A stretch of 64,000 bases of DNA, taken from contig NZ_QKSD01000008.1 in assembly GCF_003234085.1 (NCBI RefSeq), positions 1-64,000 of the forward strand, written 5' to 3'. Within the stretch, counting starts at the first letter, position 1. The number at the start of each line of letters is the position of its first letter. Source of the DNA: Curtobacterium sp. MCPF17_052 (GTDB taxonomy: Bacteria; Actinomycetota; Actinomycetes; Actinomycetales; Microbacteriaceae). Made by a program: the position numbers and the translations under genes. Positions 50,367 to 59,460 of the stretch are shown here, piece by piece. Below the pieces are notes generated by a model. The model had not been told where the DNA came from. It ran no database searches and worked only from the letters and a program-made list of their open reading frames with translations.

Positions 50367-51200
50367 CTAGCGAGCGGGACGCTGCGACCGGCGCGCGGGG
50401 GCGACGAGGGCCGGCAACCGGCCCTGCCCGTCGAGCGGGTCGGACGGGAGGCCCGGATCGCCACCCAGCACCTGCACCCGTTCGTCACCGTGTCGCTCCC
50501 AGAAGGACGCCGTCCAGGCGCAGAGGACGCCGTCGAGCAGGTCCTCACGGTGTTTGTGCGTCGGCCCGTGCAGCACGGACGGGTCGCGGAGGTCCCGGGT
50601 GAGCTGGTGCGCGTCGAGGTCGAGCGGTGGGTCGAACACCGTGGTGCGCATGCGCCGGACGAGTTCGTCGAACGCCTCCGCCCGGCGCTGCCGTGCGACG
50701 GCCGGGGGGACGGACGTGTCGAGCCGCTTGTAGCGGGGCCGTTCGTCGTCGTAGCCGAACTCCTCCACCCCCACGAGCGTCGTGTACGGGTAGCACTCGA
50801 ACACCGCCGGGACGGTCCGGGCGCGCATGGCAGCGGTGTCGCTGACGTAGGTCACGCCCAGGGCCGTCAGCCGGTCGAGCAGCCGCGCCCCGGCGCTCGC
50901 GGCCGAGGCCAGGTTGGTCGGGTTCGCGGCGACCTTCCACCGGCCGTAGCGCTGCCCGACCTGGCGTTCGGCCTCACGGACACCCGTCGGGTTGGTGACG
51001 ACGAGCGACGCGTCGACTGCGATCAGGCTCCGGGGGCCGAGCCGTTCGGCGATCCAGGCGGTGACCTCGTCGACGCCGCGGGCCCAACCGGCGTCCGTCA
51101 CCCGGCCGTCACCGTCGAGCGCGGCCAGACCGGTCTCGTTCGGAGCACGTCGTTCGGTGCCGAGGCCCCAGGCCAGGTCCACCCCGAGGTACGCGCTCAC
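50367..51200 (-). CDS. DUF429 domain-containing protein
   Basis: This 277-residue protein is of the DUF429 family, which has an RNase-H-like/actin-like fold. It begins with the motif SAYLGVDLAWGLGTERRAPN, then LIAVDASLVVTNPTGVREAE, VPAVFECYPYTTLVGVEEFG, and DLLDGVLCAWTASFWERHGD, matching the family's Asp-containing strands. GTG 51200 is used because it begins the conserved YLGVDLAWG block. The last 35 residues are low complexity. It is nine bases upstream of the GT4 gene on the same strand and probably heads that operon. The function is unknown; the fold suggests nucleic acid or nucleotide hydrolysis. Confidence 0.8.
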   Translation of the reverse strand: MSAYLGVDLAWGLGTERRAPNETGLAALDGDGRVTDAGWARGVDEVTAWIAERLGPRSLIAVDASLVVTNPTGVREAERQVGQRYGRWKVAANPTNLASAASAGARLLDRLTALGVTYVSDTAAMRARTVPAVFECYPYTTLVGVEEFGYDDERPRYKRLDTSVPPAVARQRRAEAFDELVRRMRTTVFDPPLDLDAHQLTRDLRDPSVLHGPTHKHREDLLDGVLCAWTASFWERHGDERVQVLGGDPGLPSDPLDGQGRLPALVAPARRSQRPAR

Positions 51201-51267
51201 CGGTCCATCCTGCCGGGTCCGGTCCCGGTCCGTCCCGTGCTCCCGTCGTTGGAGTAGGTTCCGCTGC

Positions 51268-52287
51268 ATGGCGACACCGGCGACGACGCTCACCGTGCAC
51301 GGACCCGACGGCGAGCGGGAGGTCCGGATCTCCAGCCCGTCCCGCGTGCTGTGGCCGGACCTCGGCATCACCAAGCTCGATCTGGCCCGGTACCTGGTCG
51401 CCGTGGGGGACGGCTTCGTCCGTGCCAACGGCGACCGACCGATCTCGCTGCAGCGGTTCCCGGACGGCGTCGACGGGGAGCAGTTCTTCTCGAAGAACCC
51501 GCCGAAGGGCGCTCCCGAGTACGTGCGGGCGGTGACGGTCACCTACCCGAGCGCCCGGAGCCACCCGCAGCTGGTGATCGACGAACCGGCCGTCGCGGTG
51601 TGGGCAGCGCAGATGAACACCGTCGTGTTCCACCCCTGGGCCTCCCGAGCGGAGGACACCGACCACCCGGACCAGCTCCGCATCGACCTGGACCCGCAGC
51701 CGGGCACGGACTTCCACGACGCCGTCCCCGCCGCGCACGAGTTGCGGAAGGTCCTGGCCGAGGTCGGACTGGAGGCGTGGGTGAAGACCAGCGGCAACCG
51801 TGGCCTGCACGTCTTCGCCCCGATCGAACCCGCGTACGAGTTCCTGGACGTCCGACACGCGGTGATCGCCGCCGCCCGCGAACTCGAACGGCGGATGCCC
51901 GAGCAGGTCACGACCGCCTGGTGGAAGGAGGAGCGCGGCTCGCGGATCTTCGTCGACTTCAACCAGGCGAACCGCGACCGGACGATGGCCGGTGCCTACA
52001 GCCCGCGTGCGCTACCGAACGCGGCGGTGTCGACACCGCTGGCCTGGGACGAACTCGATGATGCCGACCCGACGGCGTTCACGATCCTGACCGTGCCCAC
52101 GAGGCTCGACACGACCGGGGACCCGTGGGAGTCGATGTCAGCCGAACCCCGGAGCATCGACCCACTGCTCGAGTGGTGGCGGCGCGACCTGGAGCATGGT
52201 CTCGGCGAACTGCCGTTCCCGCCCGACTTCCCGAAGATGCCGGGCGAGCCGCCGCGCGTGCAGCCGTCACGGGCCAAGAAGGCCTGA
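51268..52287 (+). CDS. LigD-type polymerase/primase (non-homologous end joining)
   Basis: This 339-residue archaeo-eukaryotic primase-fold polymerase is of the LigD-Pol family. Conserved blocks: RVLWPDLGITKLDLARYLVA, SLQRFPDGVDGEQFFSKNPP, the catalytic Asp pair in LRIDLDPQPGTDFHDAV near residue 140, VKTSGNRGLHVFAPI, and RIFVDFNQANRDRTMAGAYS. It fills in bases at breaks joined by Ku and ligase. Here the polymerase is a separate gene rather than fused to the ligase. The ATP-dependent ligase lies 490 bases away, convergently oriented, and no Ku gene is in the window. The tail is basic. Confidence 0.92.
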   Translation: MATPATTLTVHGPDGEREVRISSPSRVLWPDLGITKLDLARYLVAVGDGFVRANGDRPISLQRFPDGVDGEQFFSKNPPKGAPEYVRAVTVTYPSARSHPQLVIDEPAVAVWAAQMNTVVFHPWASRAEDTDHPDQLRIDLDPQPGTDFHDAVPAAHELRKVLAEVGLEAWVKTSGNRGLHVFAPIEPAYEFLDVRHAVIAAARELERRMPEQVTTAWWKEERGSRIFVDFNQANRDRTMAGAYSPRALPNAAVSTPLAWDELDDADPTAFTILTVPTRLDTTGDPWESMSAEPRSIDPLLEWWRRDLEHGLGELPFPPDFPKMPGEPPRVQPSRAKKA

Positions 52288-52317
52288 GCGCGCACCAGCT
52301 CGTCCGGGAGGACCTGC

Positions 52318-52467
52318 TCAGATGATCGAGGAGGAGTCCTCGCGGCGCAGGTCGTCGTCGTCGACGCGGGAGGTCTGCAGCGGCAACCCGACCGTCGCCG
52401 TGTGCAGCCGGGTCAGGCGGGACCAGGTCCGGCGGTTGCCCTGCGTGATGCCGTCGAGGACGATCAT
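52318..52467 (-). CDS. Small hypothetical protein (49 residues)
   Basis: A 49-residue frame starting MIVLDGITQGNRRTWSRL, with the acidic ending DDDDLRREDSSSII. Its ATG overlaps the stop of the upstream 53-residue gene in the form ATGA, supporting real translational coupling. Unknown function. It would be missed by callers with a length cut-off. Confidence 0.5.
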   Translation of the reverse strand: MIVLDGITQGNRRTWSRLTRLHTATVGLPLQTSRVDDDDLRREDSSSII

Positions 52468-52625
52468 GCGCCCAGGCCGATCGTGACGAAGGCGAGCGCG
52501 GCGGCGGTGACGCCTGCGATCCCGCTGATGATCGCGCTGGTCTGCAGGGCACGCTGGTGACGTGCTTCGCGGACCTCGCTGAGAGGGTTGCGCTGTGCTC
52601 GGCGAACGAGGATCTCGTTGCTCAT
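52464..52625 (-). CDS. Small hypothetical membrane protein (53 residues)
   Basis: A 53-residue protein: MSNEILVRRAQRNPLSEVRE, then a basic segment and one membrane helix TSAIISGIAGVTAAALAFVT at the C-terminal end. A 4-base overlap joins it to the 49-residue gene downstream. The AT-richer region upstream (52680-52720) is the likely promoter, with the palindrome TAGTTCGGCTAACTA at 52703-52717. Function unknown. Confidence 0.6.
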   Translation of the reverse strand: MSNEILVRRAQRNPLSEVREARHQRALQTSAIISGIAGVTAAALAFVTIGLGA

Positions 52626-52702
52626 GTCCACTCCGATCCATGATCTCGAGGGGGTGGAGAACCACCGTTTCCCTGATGTCTCGAATGCTTCCACACAATC
52701 AC

Positions 52703-52717
52703 TAGTTCGGCTAACTA
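52703..52717. promoter_or_regulatory. Small palindrome in promoter region
   Basis: TAGTT and AACTA arms around CGGCT, in the AT-richest part of the gap between the ligase end and the small membrane protein start. It could be a repressor site. Weak support. Confidence 0.3.
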
Positions 52718-52751
52718 CTGATGACGAGCGAGCGCCAAATGGACAACTCGA

Positions 52752-52767
52752 CCCCCGTTCGCGGGGG
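52752..52767. terminator. UUCG-tetraloop hairpin after the ligase gene
   Basis: CCCCCG-TTCG-CGGGGG, a 6-bp all-GC stem closed by a TTCG tetraloop, 9 bases beyond the ligase stop. It is a very stable small terminator without a U-tract. Confidence 0.75.
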
Positions 52768-52776
52768 CGGGGAGTG

Positions 52777-53823
52777 TCAGCTCAGGACGTCGTCGAGGTC
52801 GTACGCCGCCGGCACCTCGAGCTGGTCGAACCCGCACGAGCGAGCCTGCCGATCTGGCCGCCACCGGGCGAACTGCACCGTGTGGCGGAAGCGGTCACCC
52901 TCCATCTGGTCGTACCGGACCTCGAGCACCCGTTCCGGCGCGAGCCGGACGAACGACGTGTCGCGACCCGACGAGAACCGCGACCGTTCGCCGTCACCGG
53001 TGACTGGCCTCCCGTCCGCGTCCCGCTCGACGAGCGGTTCGAGTTCGTCCACCAGTTCACGCCGACGCTTGTCGGAGAACGCCGAGACGCCGCCGACCAT
53101 CCGCAGTTCACCGTCCTCGTCGTACAGCCCGAGCAGCAGCGAGCCGACGCCCGTCCCGCTCTTGTGCACCCGGTAGCCGACCGCGACGACGTCGGCCTCG
53201 CGGTGGTGCTTGACCTTGAGCATGGTGCGCTTGTTCGGCTCGTACGGACGCTGCCGCGGCTTCGCGACGACCCCGTCCAGGCCGGCGCCCTCGAACGACG
53301 TGAGCCATCGACGGGCCGTCTCGACGTCGAGCGTGGTCCGGGTCACGAAGAGGGGATCGGTCAGATCGGCGCCGAGGGACTCGAGGGCCGCCCGTCGGTC
53401 GTCGAACGGGCGGGAGGTCAGGTCCTCCCCGTCCACGTGCAGCAGATCGAACGCCACGAACTGCGCCGGCGTCTCGACCGAGAGCTTCGCGATGCGTGAA
53501 GCCGCCGGGTGGATCCGTTGGGACAGCGCTTCCCAGTCGAGCTTCTCGTGCCCGGGCTCCCCGGACCGCACGATCACCTCGCCGTCCAGGACGACGGGGC
53601 CCGGACGGCTGCCCAACTGCGCGCGGAACGCCTCGACCAGTTCGGGGAAGTAGCGGGTGAGCGGCTTCGCCCCGCGGCTGCCGATCTCGACGTCGTCGCC
53701 GTCGATCGTCACGATGCCGCGGAAGCCGTCCCACTTCGGCTCGTACCGCAGTCCGCCGGTGACGCTGTCCGGATCCGGGACGGCGGCGACGGCCTTGGCG
53801 AGCATGGGCGCGATGGTCTCCAT
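52777..53823 (-). CDS. ATP-dependent DNA ligase (LigC/LigD type)
   Basis: This 348-residue ligase has the nucleotidyltransferase motif I EPKWDGFRGIV with the adenylated Lys30. Then come IGSRGAKPLTRYFPELVEAF (III), VLDGEVIVRSG, VAFDLLHVDGEDLTSRPFDD, motif IV EGAGLDGVVAKPR, and motif V TMLKVKHHREADVVAVGYR. An OB-fold follows. It has the length of the stand-alone LigC-type ligases rather than the large LigD. The converging partner 490 bases away is a LigD-Pol gene, which fits an end-joining unit split over two genes. It acts in double-strand break repair or base-excision-like gap sealing. Confidence 0.92.
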   Translation of the reverse strand: METIAPMLAKAVAAVPDPDSVTGGLRYEPKWDGFRGIVTIDGDDVEIGSRGAKPLTRYFPELVEAFRAQLGSRPGPVVLDGEVIVRSGEPGHEKLDWEALSQRIHPAASRIAKLSVETPAQFVAFDLLHVDGEDLTSRPFDDRRAALESLGADLTDPLFVTRTTLDVETARRWLTSFEGAGLDGVVAKPRQRPYEPNKRTMLKVKHHREADVVAVGYRVHKSGTGVGSLLLGLYDEDGELRMVGGVSAFSDKRRRELVDELEPLVERDADGRPVTGDGERSRFSSGRDTSFVRLAPERVLEVRYDQMEGDRFRHTVQFARWRPDRQARSCGFDQLEVPAAYDLDDVLS

Positions 53824-53916
53824 GCCGCCTGTCTACGCGCTCGTCGCCGACGACGGCCTGGAGGCACGGTGCGCGGCCGCCCCGCCCGCTCGGCCCGTGC
53901 TCACTACGCTGGTCGC

Positions 53917-54936
53917 GTGTCGAACCCGTCGCCCGTCAGCCCCGTGCAGGCCGCGGCGCTCGCCGCAGGTGAGCTGCCACCCGTCGAGGAGGTCCGCCCC
54001 GGCATCTGGACGCTCGCGGTCCCGTTCCGCGGTGGTGTGCCCGACGCCACGCTGGTCTACGTCGTCGCCGGGGACGACGGGGCGCTCGCGGTGATCGACC
54101 CCGGCTGGAGCGACGGCGGCGAACTCGACGTCCTGACCGAGGGCCTCCGGACGATCGGACGCGGGGTGGAGGACGTCACCCTGGTCGCGGTCACCCACCT
54201 GCACGCCGACCACCTCGGCTCGGCCGCTGCGCTCCGTCGCCGTTCAGGAGCCCCGATCGCGATGCACCCGGCCGAGGTCCGTGCCCTCCAGCACGCCCGT
54301 GCCGATGCCGAGCGGAACGAGCGGGACGCCCGGACCTGGGGAGTCCCCGACGACCGGTTGGACGGTGTCCTGGCGGTGTGGGGCTCCGGTCGGCAGCTCG
54401 GGCAGGGGACCGTCGAGGCGCCGTTCGCCGACCTGCTGCTCCATGACGGCGAGCGACTGCCGATCCCAGGCCGGGACCTCCGTGTGCTGTGGACCCCGGG
54501 CCACACCGGTGGCCACGTCTGCTTCGTCGACGAGCGGGACGGCCTGCTGTTCACGGGCGACCACGTCCTGCCCAGGATCAACTCCGGCATCGGCCTGGGT
54601 GGGCGGACCGACTCGAACCCCCTGCGGGACTCGCTCGACTCCTTGGCCGCCCTCGAGCCGTACGCCGGGCTCGAGGTCTGCCCGGGCCACGAGTACCGGT
54701 TCCACGACGTGGTCGCCCGGGCTCGGGTGCTGGCCGCGCACCGCGACGAGCGGACCCGGCACGTCGCCGACGCGCTGGACGCCCTGGACCGCCCGACGGT
54801 GTTCGAGGTGGCGTCACGCGTGCCGTTCAGCGGCGGCATCGAGTCCATGTCCGGCTATCTTCTGGCGAGCGCCCTGAGCCAGACGGTGTTCCACGCCGAC
54901 CTGCTCGGACGCGCCGGAGAACTCCGCCGAGCCTGA
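53917..54936 (+). CDS. MBL-fold metallo-hydrolase
   Basis: This 339-residue metallo-beta-lactamase-fold hydrolase has the metal motif THLHADHLGSA, giving His94, His96, Asp98 and His99. Further ligands are in the VLWTPGHTGGHVCFV and LLFTGDHVLP blocks, and the late histidine is in LEVCPGHEYRFHD. A C-terminal helical extension ends VASRVPFSGG, then MSGYLLASALSQTVFHADLL, typical of this actinobacterial subgroup. The start is GTG. The substrate is unknown; the group includes glyoxalase II-like thioesterases. Confidence 0.88.
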   Translation: MSNPSPVSPVQAAALAAGELPPVEEVRPGIWTLAVPFRGGVPDATLVYVVAGDDGALAVIDPGWSDGGELDVLTEGLRTIGRGVEDVTLVAVTHLHADHLGSAAALRRRSGAPIAMHPAEVRALQHARADAERNERDARTWGVPDDRLDGVLAVWGSGRQLGQGTVEAPFADLLLHDGERLPIPGRDLRVLWTPGHTGGHVCFVDERDGLLFTGDHVLPRINSGIGLGGRTDSNPLRDSLDSLAALEPYAGLEVCPGHEYRFHDVVARARVLAAHRDERTRHVADALDALDRPTVFEVASRVPFSGGIESMSGYLLASALSQTVFHADLLGRAGELRRA

Positions 54937-54959
54937 GCACACGTCAGCTGCTCGGGAAG

Positions 54960-55604
54960 TCAGCCGAGCGTCGTCGCCAGGCGTTCCATGACCACCCGTG
55001 CATCCGCGAACTCGGCAGCGGCGTGGTCGGCCAACGGTGCGAGTCCGGGCAGCCGGTCGGCGAGGGTCGCACTGACCACGACGGGGTGCACCTTCATGCC
55101 GAGTGCCGTGCCGAGGATGATGTCGAGCACCGGCGACGCATGGTCCCAGTGCTCCGTCGGCGTCCCCGCGTCGTACGTGCCACCGCGGCTGACGACGGTC
55201 ACGACGGGACGCCCGGCGAGGGGCTGCGGCGTGCCGTCGGGGCCGGGGACGAGCACGCCGGGGATGTGCACGCGGTCGAGCCAGGCCTTGAGGCTGGACG
55301 GCACCGTGTAGTTGTACAGCGGTGAACCGATCACGACGACGTCGGCGGCCAGCAGTTCGTCGATGACGTCCTGGCGCAGCTGCTCGGCTGCGTCGGGTAC
55401 GGACTCCGCTGCCGTGCGGTCGGCTGCAGCCCAGTGCAGCGCCGACGTCTCGAGGTGCGGCAGCGGGTCCACGTGCAGGTCGCGGCGGACGACCGTGTAC
55501 TCCGGGCCGCGGGCACGCCAGGCGTCGGCGAAGGCGGCGGTCAGGGCGCGGGAGCGGGAGTGGGACAGGTCGGCGGAGGAATCGATGTGCAGCAGGCTCG
55601 GCAT
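54960..55604 (-). CDS. azoR: FMN-dependent NADH-azoreductase
   Basis: This 214-residue flavodoxin-fold reductase has LLHIDSSADLSHSRSRALTA (phosphate loop with Ser17-Ser19 region), PLYNYTVPSSLKAWLDRV, the flavin-binding VVTVVSRGGTYDAGTPTEHW, and the C-terminal helix. The length and blocks fit the AzoR family. It reduces quinones and azo compounds with NADH. Single gene. It converges with the MBL gene. Confidence 0.9.
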   Translation of the reverse strand: MPSLLHIDSSADLSHSRSRALTAAFADAWRARGPEYTVVRRDLHVDPLPHLETSALHWAAADRTAAESVPDAAEQLRQDVIDELLAADVVVIGSPLYNYTVPSSLKAWLDRVHIPGVLVPGPDGTPQPLAGRPVVTVVSRGGTYDAGTPTEHWDHASPVLDIILGTALGMKVHPVVVSATLADRLPGLAPLADHAAAEFADARVVMERLATTLG

Positions 55605-55669
55605 GGCTCCAACGCTAGCCGCGCCGTCCGGTCCGGGAGATGCGCGTCACCGACCTGTGGACGACGGAA

Positions 55670-55705
55670 CGGCCCCGCCGATCCGTGGAGGGATCGACGG
55701 GGCCG
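55670..55705. terminator. Terminator after the surface-protein gene
   Basis: A 15-bp stem CGGCCCCGCCGATCC/GGATCGACGGGGCCG with a GTGGAG loop and one mismatch, 22 bases beyond the stop of the surface-protein gene read on the minus strand. Confidence 0.82.
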
Positions 55706-55727
55706 CGGGAGGAGCCTCCCGTCCGGA

Positions 55728-57404
55728 TCAGCGCTGCGCGCGTCGGCGGACGGTGCGCAGGCCCACCAGTGCCGCACCGGCGGCGAGCATGCCGAGCGCC
55801 CAGGGCAGGGAGTCGGTCGCGTCCGTACCCGTGTAGGCCAGGCGGCCATGCGCGTGCGCGTGTGCGGCGGTGCGGACCGGGACGGTGCCGATCGGCGCGG
55901 CTGCCACCGGGGGCGTGACCACCGGGGGAGCCGCGACCGGGGCGGTGGCGGTCGGGACGACCTCGACGGCGAAGCTCGTCGCGAAGTCGCCGGCGGCCGC
56001 CGTCAGGTTGTGGACCGAGGCGTGCGGGAAGGTCACGTTCAGGAAGTTGCCGTAGTCACCGAGGTCGGGGTCTTCGCGCACGACGTCGGAGGCGATGTCC
56101 GAGGTGATGGCGAGCTCCGGCGAGTTGCCGTCCTCGTCGGTCACCGTGTTGCCGAACCGGTCGACCAGGTCGCCGTTGACGAGGAGCGTGCCGCCCTGCT
56201 TGACGGTCGGACGGCCGCCGTCGATGTCGGTCGTCTCGCTCTCCCAGCTGTCGGACGAGAAGTGGTACTTCTCGATCTCGGTCGTGACGTGGCCACGTGC
56301 ATCGATGATCCAGCTCGTCAGCGTGCCGTCCGTGGGCCCGCCGTCGTCGATGCCGCTCTTGATGTACTGGAGGAACGAGGCGCGGTCGGCCGAGAAGACC
56401 TGCACGCCGGCCGCAGCCGCTGCGTCGACGTTCAGCTCGACGTACTGCGTGACGGTCGTACCGCCGCTGGTCGCGGTGACGGCGAACTCGCTGTACAGCG
56501 CGTCTTCGGTCGTACCGGACAGGACGCCGGTCGCTGCGTCGAACGTGATGCCGTCGGGCAGCTGGTCGTCCGGCGTGCCCTCGGGCTCCTCGCCGTCGTC
56601 CTCGGCCTCATCCGGGTAGGCCCAGGCGAGCGCGAAGGTCGGTGCCGGCGATCCCGTGGCCCGGAACGTGTACGAGAACGCCTCGCCGGCGGTGGTGTCG
56701 AGCGCGAAACGCTCCCCGTCCGGGTCGAGACCGGCGGTGACCGGCTTGCCGGCCGCGTCGACGAACACCGGGTCCTGGGTGACGGCGGCCGACTTCGCGG
56801 ACGCGACCTCGACGGAGTCGTCACGCAGCGTGTTCGTGACCGTGACGGTGACGACCTTCGTGACGTCGCCCGGCTGGACGACGTAGCTGCCGTCGTCTAT
56901 GTCGGTGGCGACGCCGCCGACGGACCAGAGGTACGAGAACGAGGTGGGCTTGGTGAAGCCGGAGGTCGTCGCGACGAGCGTCGAGCCGACCTTGGCGGTA
57001 CCGGAGAGCTTGACCGTGGCGGTCGAGACTGCCGTGGGGGCGACCGGAGCCGCAGCGGTGGGCGCGGCAGCCGTCGGCGTGGTGCCGGTGGGTGCATCGC
57101 CAGCGGTCGGGGCCGGCGTCGCCGTGGGTGCGGGGCTCGTCGGGTCCGCGACCGGCGGAGCGGTCGGCGCGGTGCCGGTGGGCGCGCCGGCGGCCGTCCC
57201 CGCGTCGGCCGGGAGGCCCGGAGCAGTCGGGGCGGTCGAGTCGCCACCCGAGACGGCCGGCGCGGTCGCGGCGGTGTCGGCCGGAGCCTCGGCGGCGTAC
57301 GCGGTGGTAGCGGTCATGACGCCGAGACCGGTCGTCAGGCCGATCAGAGCAGTTGCGGTGCCGACGGCGCAAGCGCGTCGGACGAAGGCGGTGCTGCGGT
57401 GCAC
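55728..57404 (-). CDS. LAxTG-anchored surface protein with Ig-like domains
   Basis: This 558-residue secreted protein has a signal peptide (FVRRACAVGTATALIGLTTG to about residue 37), then an Ala/Pro/Thr-rich low-complexity linker over about residues 40-125. Ig-like domains follow (AKVGSTLVATTSGFTKPTSF; a He_PIG-type PDGITFDAATGVLSGTTEDA). The C-terminus has the sortase signal LAYTG, a hydrophobic helix (ALGMLAAGAALVGL), and a basic tail RTVRRRAQR. The start is GTG with the ribosome site GGGGGAA. It is covalently attached to the cell wall by a class E-type sortase (LAxTG). Its N-terminus differs from those of the next two genes. Confidence 0.85.
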   Translation of the reverse strand: MHRSTAFVRRACAVGTATALIGLTTGLGVMTATTAYAAEAPADTAATAPAVSGGDSTAPTAPGLPADAGTAAGAPTGTAPTAPPVADPTSPAPTATPAPTAGDAPTGTTPTAAAPTAAAPVAPTAVSTATVKLSGTAKVGSTLVATTSGFTKPTSFSYLWSVGGVATDIDDGSYVVQPGDVTKVVTVTVTNTLRDDSVEVASAKSAAVTQDPVFVDAAGKPVTAGLDPDGERFALDTTAGEAFSYTFRATGSPAPTFALAWAYPDEAEDDGEEPEGTPDDQLPDGITFDAATGVLSGTTEDALYSEFAVTATSGGTTVTQYVELNVDAAAAAGVQVFSADRASFLQYIKSGIDDGGPTDGTLTSWIIDARGHVTTEIEKYHFSSDSWESETTDIDGGRPTVKQGGTLLVNGDLVDRFGNTVTDEDGNSPELAITSDIASDVVREDPDLGDYGNFLNVTFPHASVHNLTAAAGDFATSFAVEVVPTATAPVAAPPVVTPPVAAAPIGTVPVRTAAHAHAHGRLAYTGTDATDSLPWALGMLAAGAALVGLRTVRRRAQR

Positions 57405-57609
57405 GGGTTCCCCCAGGGTCCATGTCCGGTCAGATGCCGGAACGTATGAATCAGCCGAGAATCCCCGACGTGGTCGGATCGTATTGGTAAAGGGTGAACC
57501 GATCGGTTCCGAATATCCGAATGTGACCCGAGTTGGGGGGAGTGTGCGGTTTCCCGCAAGGCGCTCGGCGCGCACGGAGTTCGGCGCACACGGCACTCGG
57601 CGCACACGG

Positions 57610-57644
57610 ACGAGGGGCGCGTCCGGGTCGGGCACGCCCCTCGT
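57610..57644. terminator. Terminator of surface protein 2
   Basis: A 10-bp stem ACGAGGGGCG/CGCCCCTCGT with a 15-base loop, directly after the stop of the second surface-protein gene on the minus strand. Confidence 0.8.
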
Positions 57645-57654
57645 CGTTCGTGGC

Positions 57655-59460
57655 TCAGGCCCGACGACGCCGTGCGCGCAGGGTGAGCAGCGCCACACCG
57701 GACGCGAGCAGGCCGAGGCCCCAGGCGATCGGACCCGTCGTGTCGGCGCCCGTGAAGGCGAGGCTGCCGGTGGTGCCGGTGCCGGTGCCGGTGGTGCCGG
57801 CGGACGGGACGACGGTGACGGGGAACGTGGTCGAGACACCCTGGCTCGTGACGGTCAACGTGTGCGTCGACGCGTGCGGGAACGTGACGTCCGCGTTCCA
57901 CCCGGCCCGCTCGACCACGTCCGAAGCGACGTCACTCGTCACGGTGTCGGGCGTCCTGCCGTCCCAGTCGCCGTCCAGCGGGACCGTGATGTTGCCGAAG
58001 GCGTCGACCGGCGCCGCTGCGATCCGCAGCGTGCCGCCCTGCGGGACGGTCGGGCGGCCACCGGTCGTCCGCTCGATGTCGTGCTGCGGTCCGTTCGGGA
58101 ACCAGGTGGTCTCCACCGAGCCGTCGGGCTGGATCGTCCAGGTGCGCTGCTCCCGCAGGTCCCCGGGGCGGGTCACCGTCACGAGGGCACCGACCGCCGG
58201 AGCGGGGGCCGTGCGGAGGTCGACGTACTGCGTGGCGGTCTGTTCGCCGGAGGTCGCGACGACGGCGAACGTGTAGTGGGCCGCCTGGGTGTCCGTGCCG
58301 CTGAGCACCCCGGTGGTCGGGTCCAGCGTGATGCCCGCCGGGAACGAGGCGCCGATGTCCGAGGCCGGGAACGGCTGCCCGTCCGGCCGCACGATCGAGT
58401 AGCGCACCGGCTCGTCGACGGGCCCTCCGGAAGCCTGGAACGTGTGCGAGAACGCCTTGCCGGCCTGCGCGAGGAGCTGGACGGCGTGGTCCTCGGTCGT
58501 GCCGCCGGTGAAGGACAGCCCGCCGTCGTCCTCCGCCGGGGCGACGGACAGCAGGATCCGCTCCGACAGCCCATCGCCCGGGTGGTACGGCGTCGTGACG
58601 TGGACCCAGATCTGGTCGCGGAGCGGCGTCGAGGATTCGAGGGTCCCGGAGAGCACCCCGTCCTCCGAGAGGGTCACGCCCGCGGGCAGCACGCTCGGGT
58701 CCGCGGTGCCGCTGATGGAGCCGTTCACGAAGAAGGACAGGTCGGGGTTGTCAACGGGAGCGAGGTCGACGGAGAAGGGCTCACCGCTGGTCACCGGGAC
58801 GACGCGCTGGCCGTAGATGAACCGCCGGTCGGAGTCCTCGACGACGACCGTGCTGCTCGGTGCACTGGTGACCGACGTCGGCGTCATGCCGGGAGCCGTG
58901 CCGGTGACGGTGACCGTGAAGGTGCCGTCGGCCTGCTCCGGGTCCACGACGTAGGTCCGCTGGGTGCCCTGGTCGCGGTTCGCGAGGACCGGGTGGTGGA
59001 AGTCCCACCGGTACGTGAAGGTCGTGCCCGCCGGCCAGCCGGCCGTGTCCGCGGAGATGGTCTGCCAGGCGCGGGTCGTGCCGACGATCGCGACCGTGCC
59101 GGCAGGGGTCGCCGTCGGGGCGTCCGCGCTCGGCGTGGGCGTCGCCGCAGCGGGGGCGACGGTGGCCGGGACGGCAGCCTCCGGGAGCGTCGGCGCTGCG
59201 GGCGTGGCCGTCGGGGCCGGCGGGGTCGTCGCGGCCGGGGTGCCCGCAGCAGCGCTCGCCGGGCCCGCAGCCGAGTCGGCGGTCGGGCCGTCGGCCGGTG
59301 CGTCGACGCTGGTGGACGTCCCGACGGCAGCGTTCGGTGCGAGCTCGTCGGCCGAGGCGCTGACCGCCCCGATGCCGAACGCTGAGGACGCCGCGACGAT
59401 GGCGACGGCGGAGCCGATGGCCGCGATCCGGTGGATCGGCGGCAGGCAGGTCTTGTGCAT
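57655..59460 (-). CDS. LAxTG-anchored surface protein with Ig-like domains (paralogue 2)
   Basis: This 601-residue cell-wall protein starts with MHKTCLPPIHRIAAIGSAVA, then IVAASSAFGIG, a signal peptide identical to that of the next gene. A Thr/Ala/Pro-rich linker (about 45-115) is followed by beta-rich domains: WPAGTTFTYRWDFHHPVL, LPAGVTLSEDGVLSGTLESS, FPAGITLDPTTGVLSGTDTQ. These are repeated He_PIG-like Ig units. The end is LAFTG, the helix IAWGLGLLASGVALLTL and RARRRRA. The 5' end and upstream 175 bases are nearly identical to those of the gene at 59767. The function is probably adhesion or wall structure. Confidence 0.87.
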   Translation of the reverse strand: MHKTCLPPIHRIAAIGSAVAIVAASSAFGIGAVSASADELAPNAAVGTSTSVDAPADGPTADSAAGPASAAAGTPAATTPPAPTATPAAPTLPEAAVPATVAPAAATPTPSADAPTATPAGTVAIVGTTRAWQTISADTAGWPAGTTFTYRWDFHHPVLANRDQGTQRTYVVDPEQADGTFTVTVTGTAPGMTPTSVTSAPSSTVVVEDSDRRFIYGQRVVPVTSGEPFSVDLAPVDNPDLSFFVNGSISGTADPSVLPAGVTLSEDGVLSGTLESSTPLRDQIWVHVTTPYHPGDGLSERILLSVAPAEDDGGLSFTGGTTEDHAVQLLAQAGKAFSHTFQASGGPVDEPVRYSIVRPDGQPFPASDIGASFPAGITLDPTTGVLSGTDTQAAHYTFAVVATSGEQTATQYVDLRTAPAPAVGALVTVTRPGDLREQRTWTIQPDGSVETTWFPNGPQHDIERTTGGRPTVPQGGTLRIAAAPVDAFGNITVPLDGDWDGRTPDTVTSDVASDVVERAGWNADVTFPHASTHTLTVTSQGVSTTFPVTVVPSAGTTGTGTGTTGSLAFTGADTTGPIAWGLGLLASGVALLTLRARRRRA

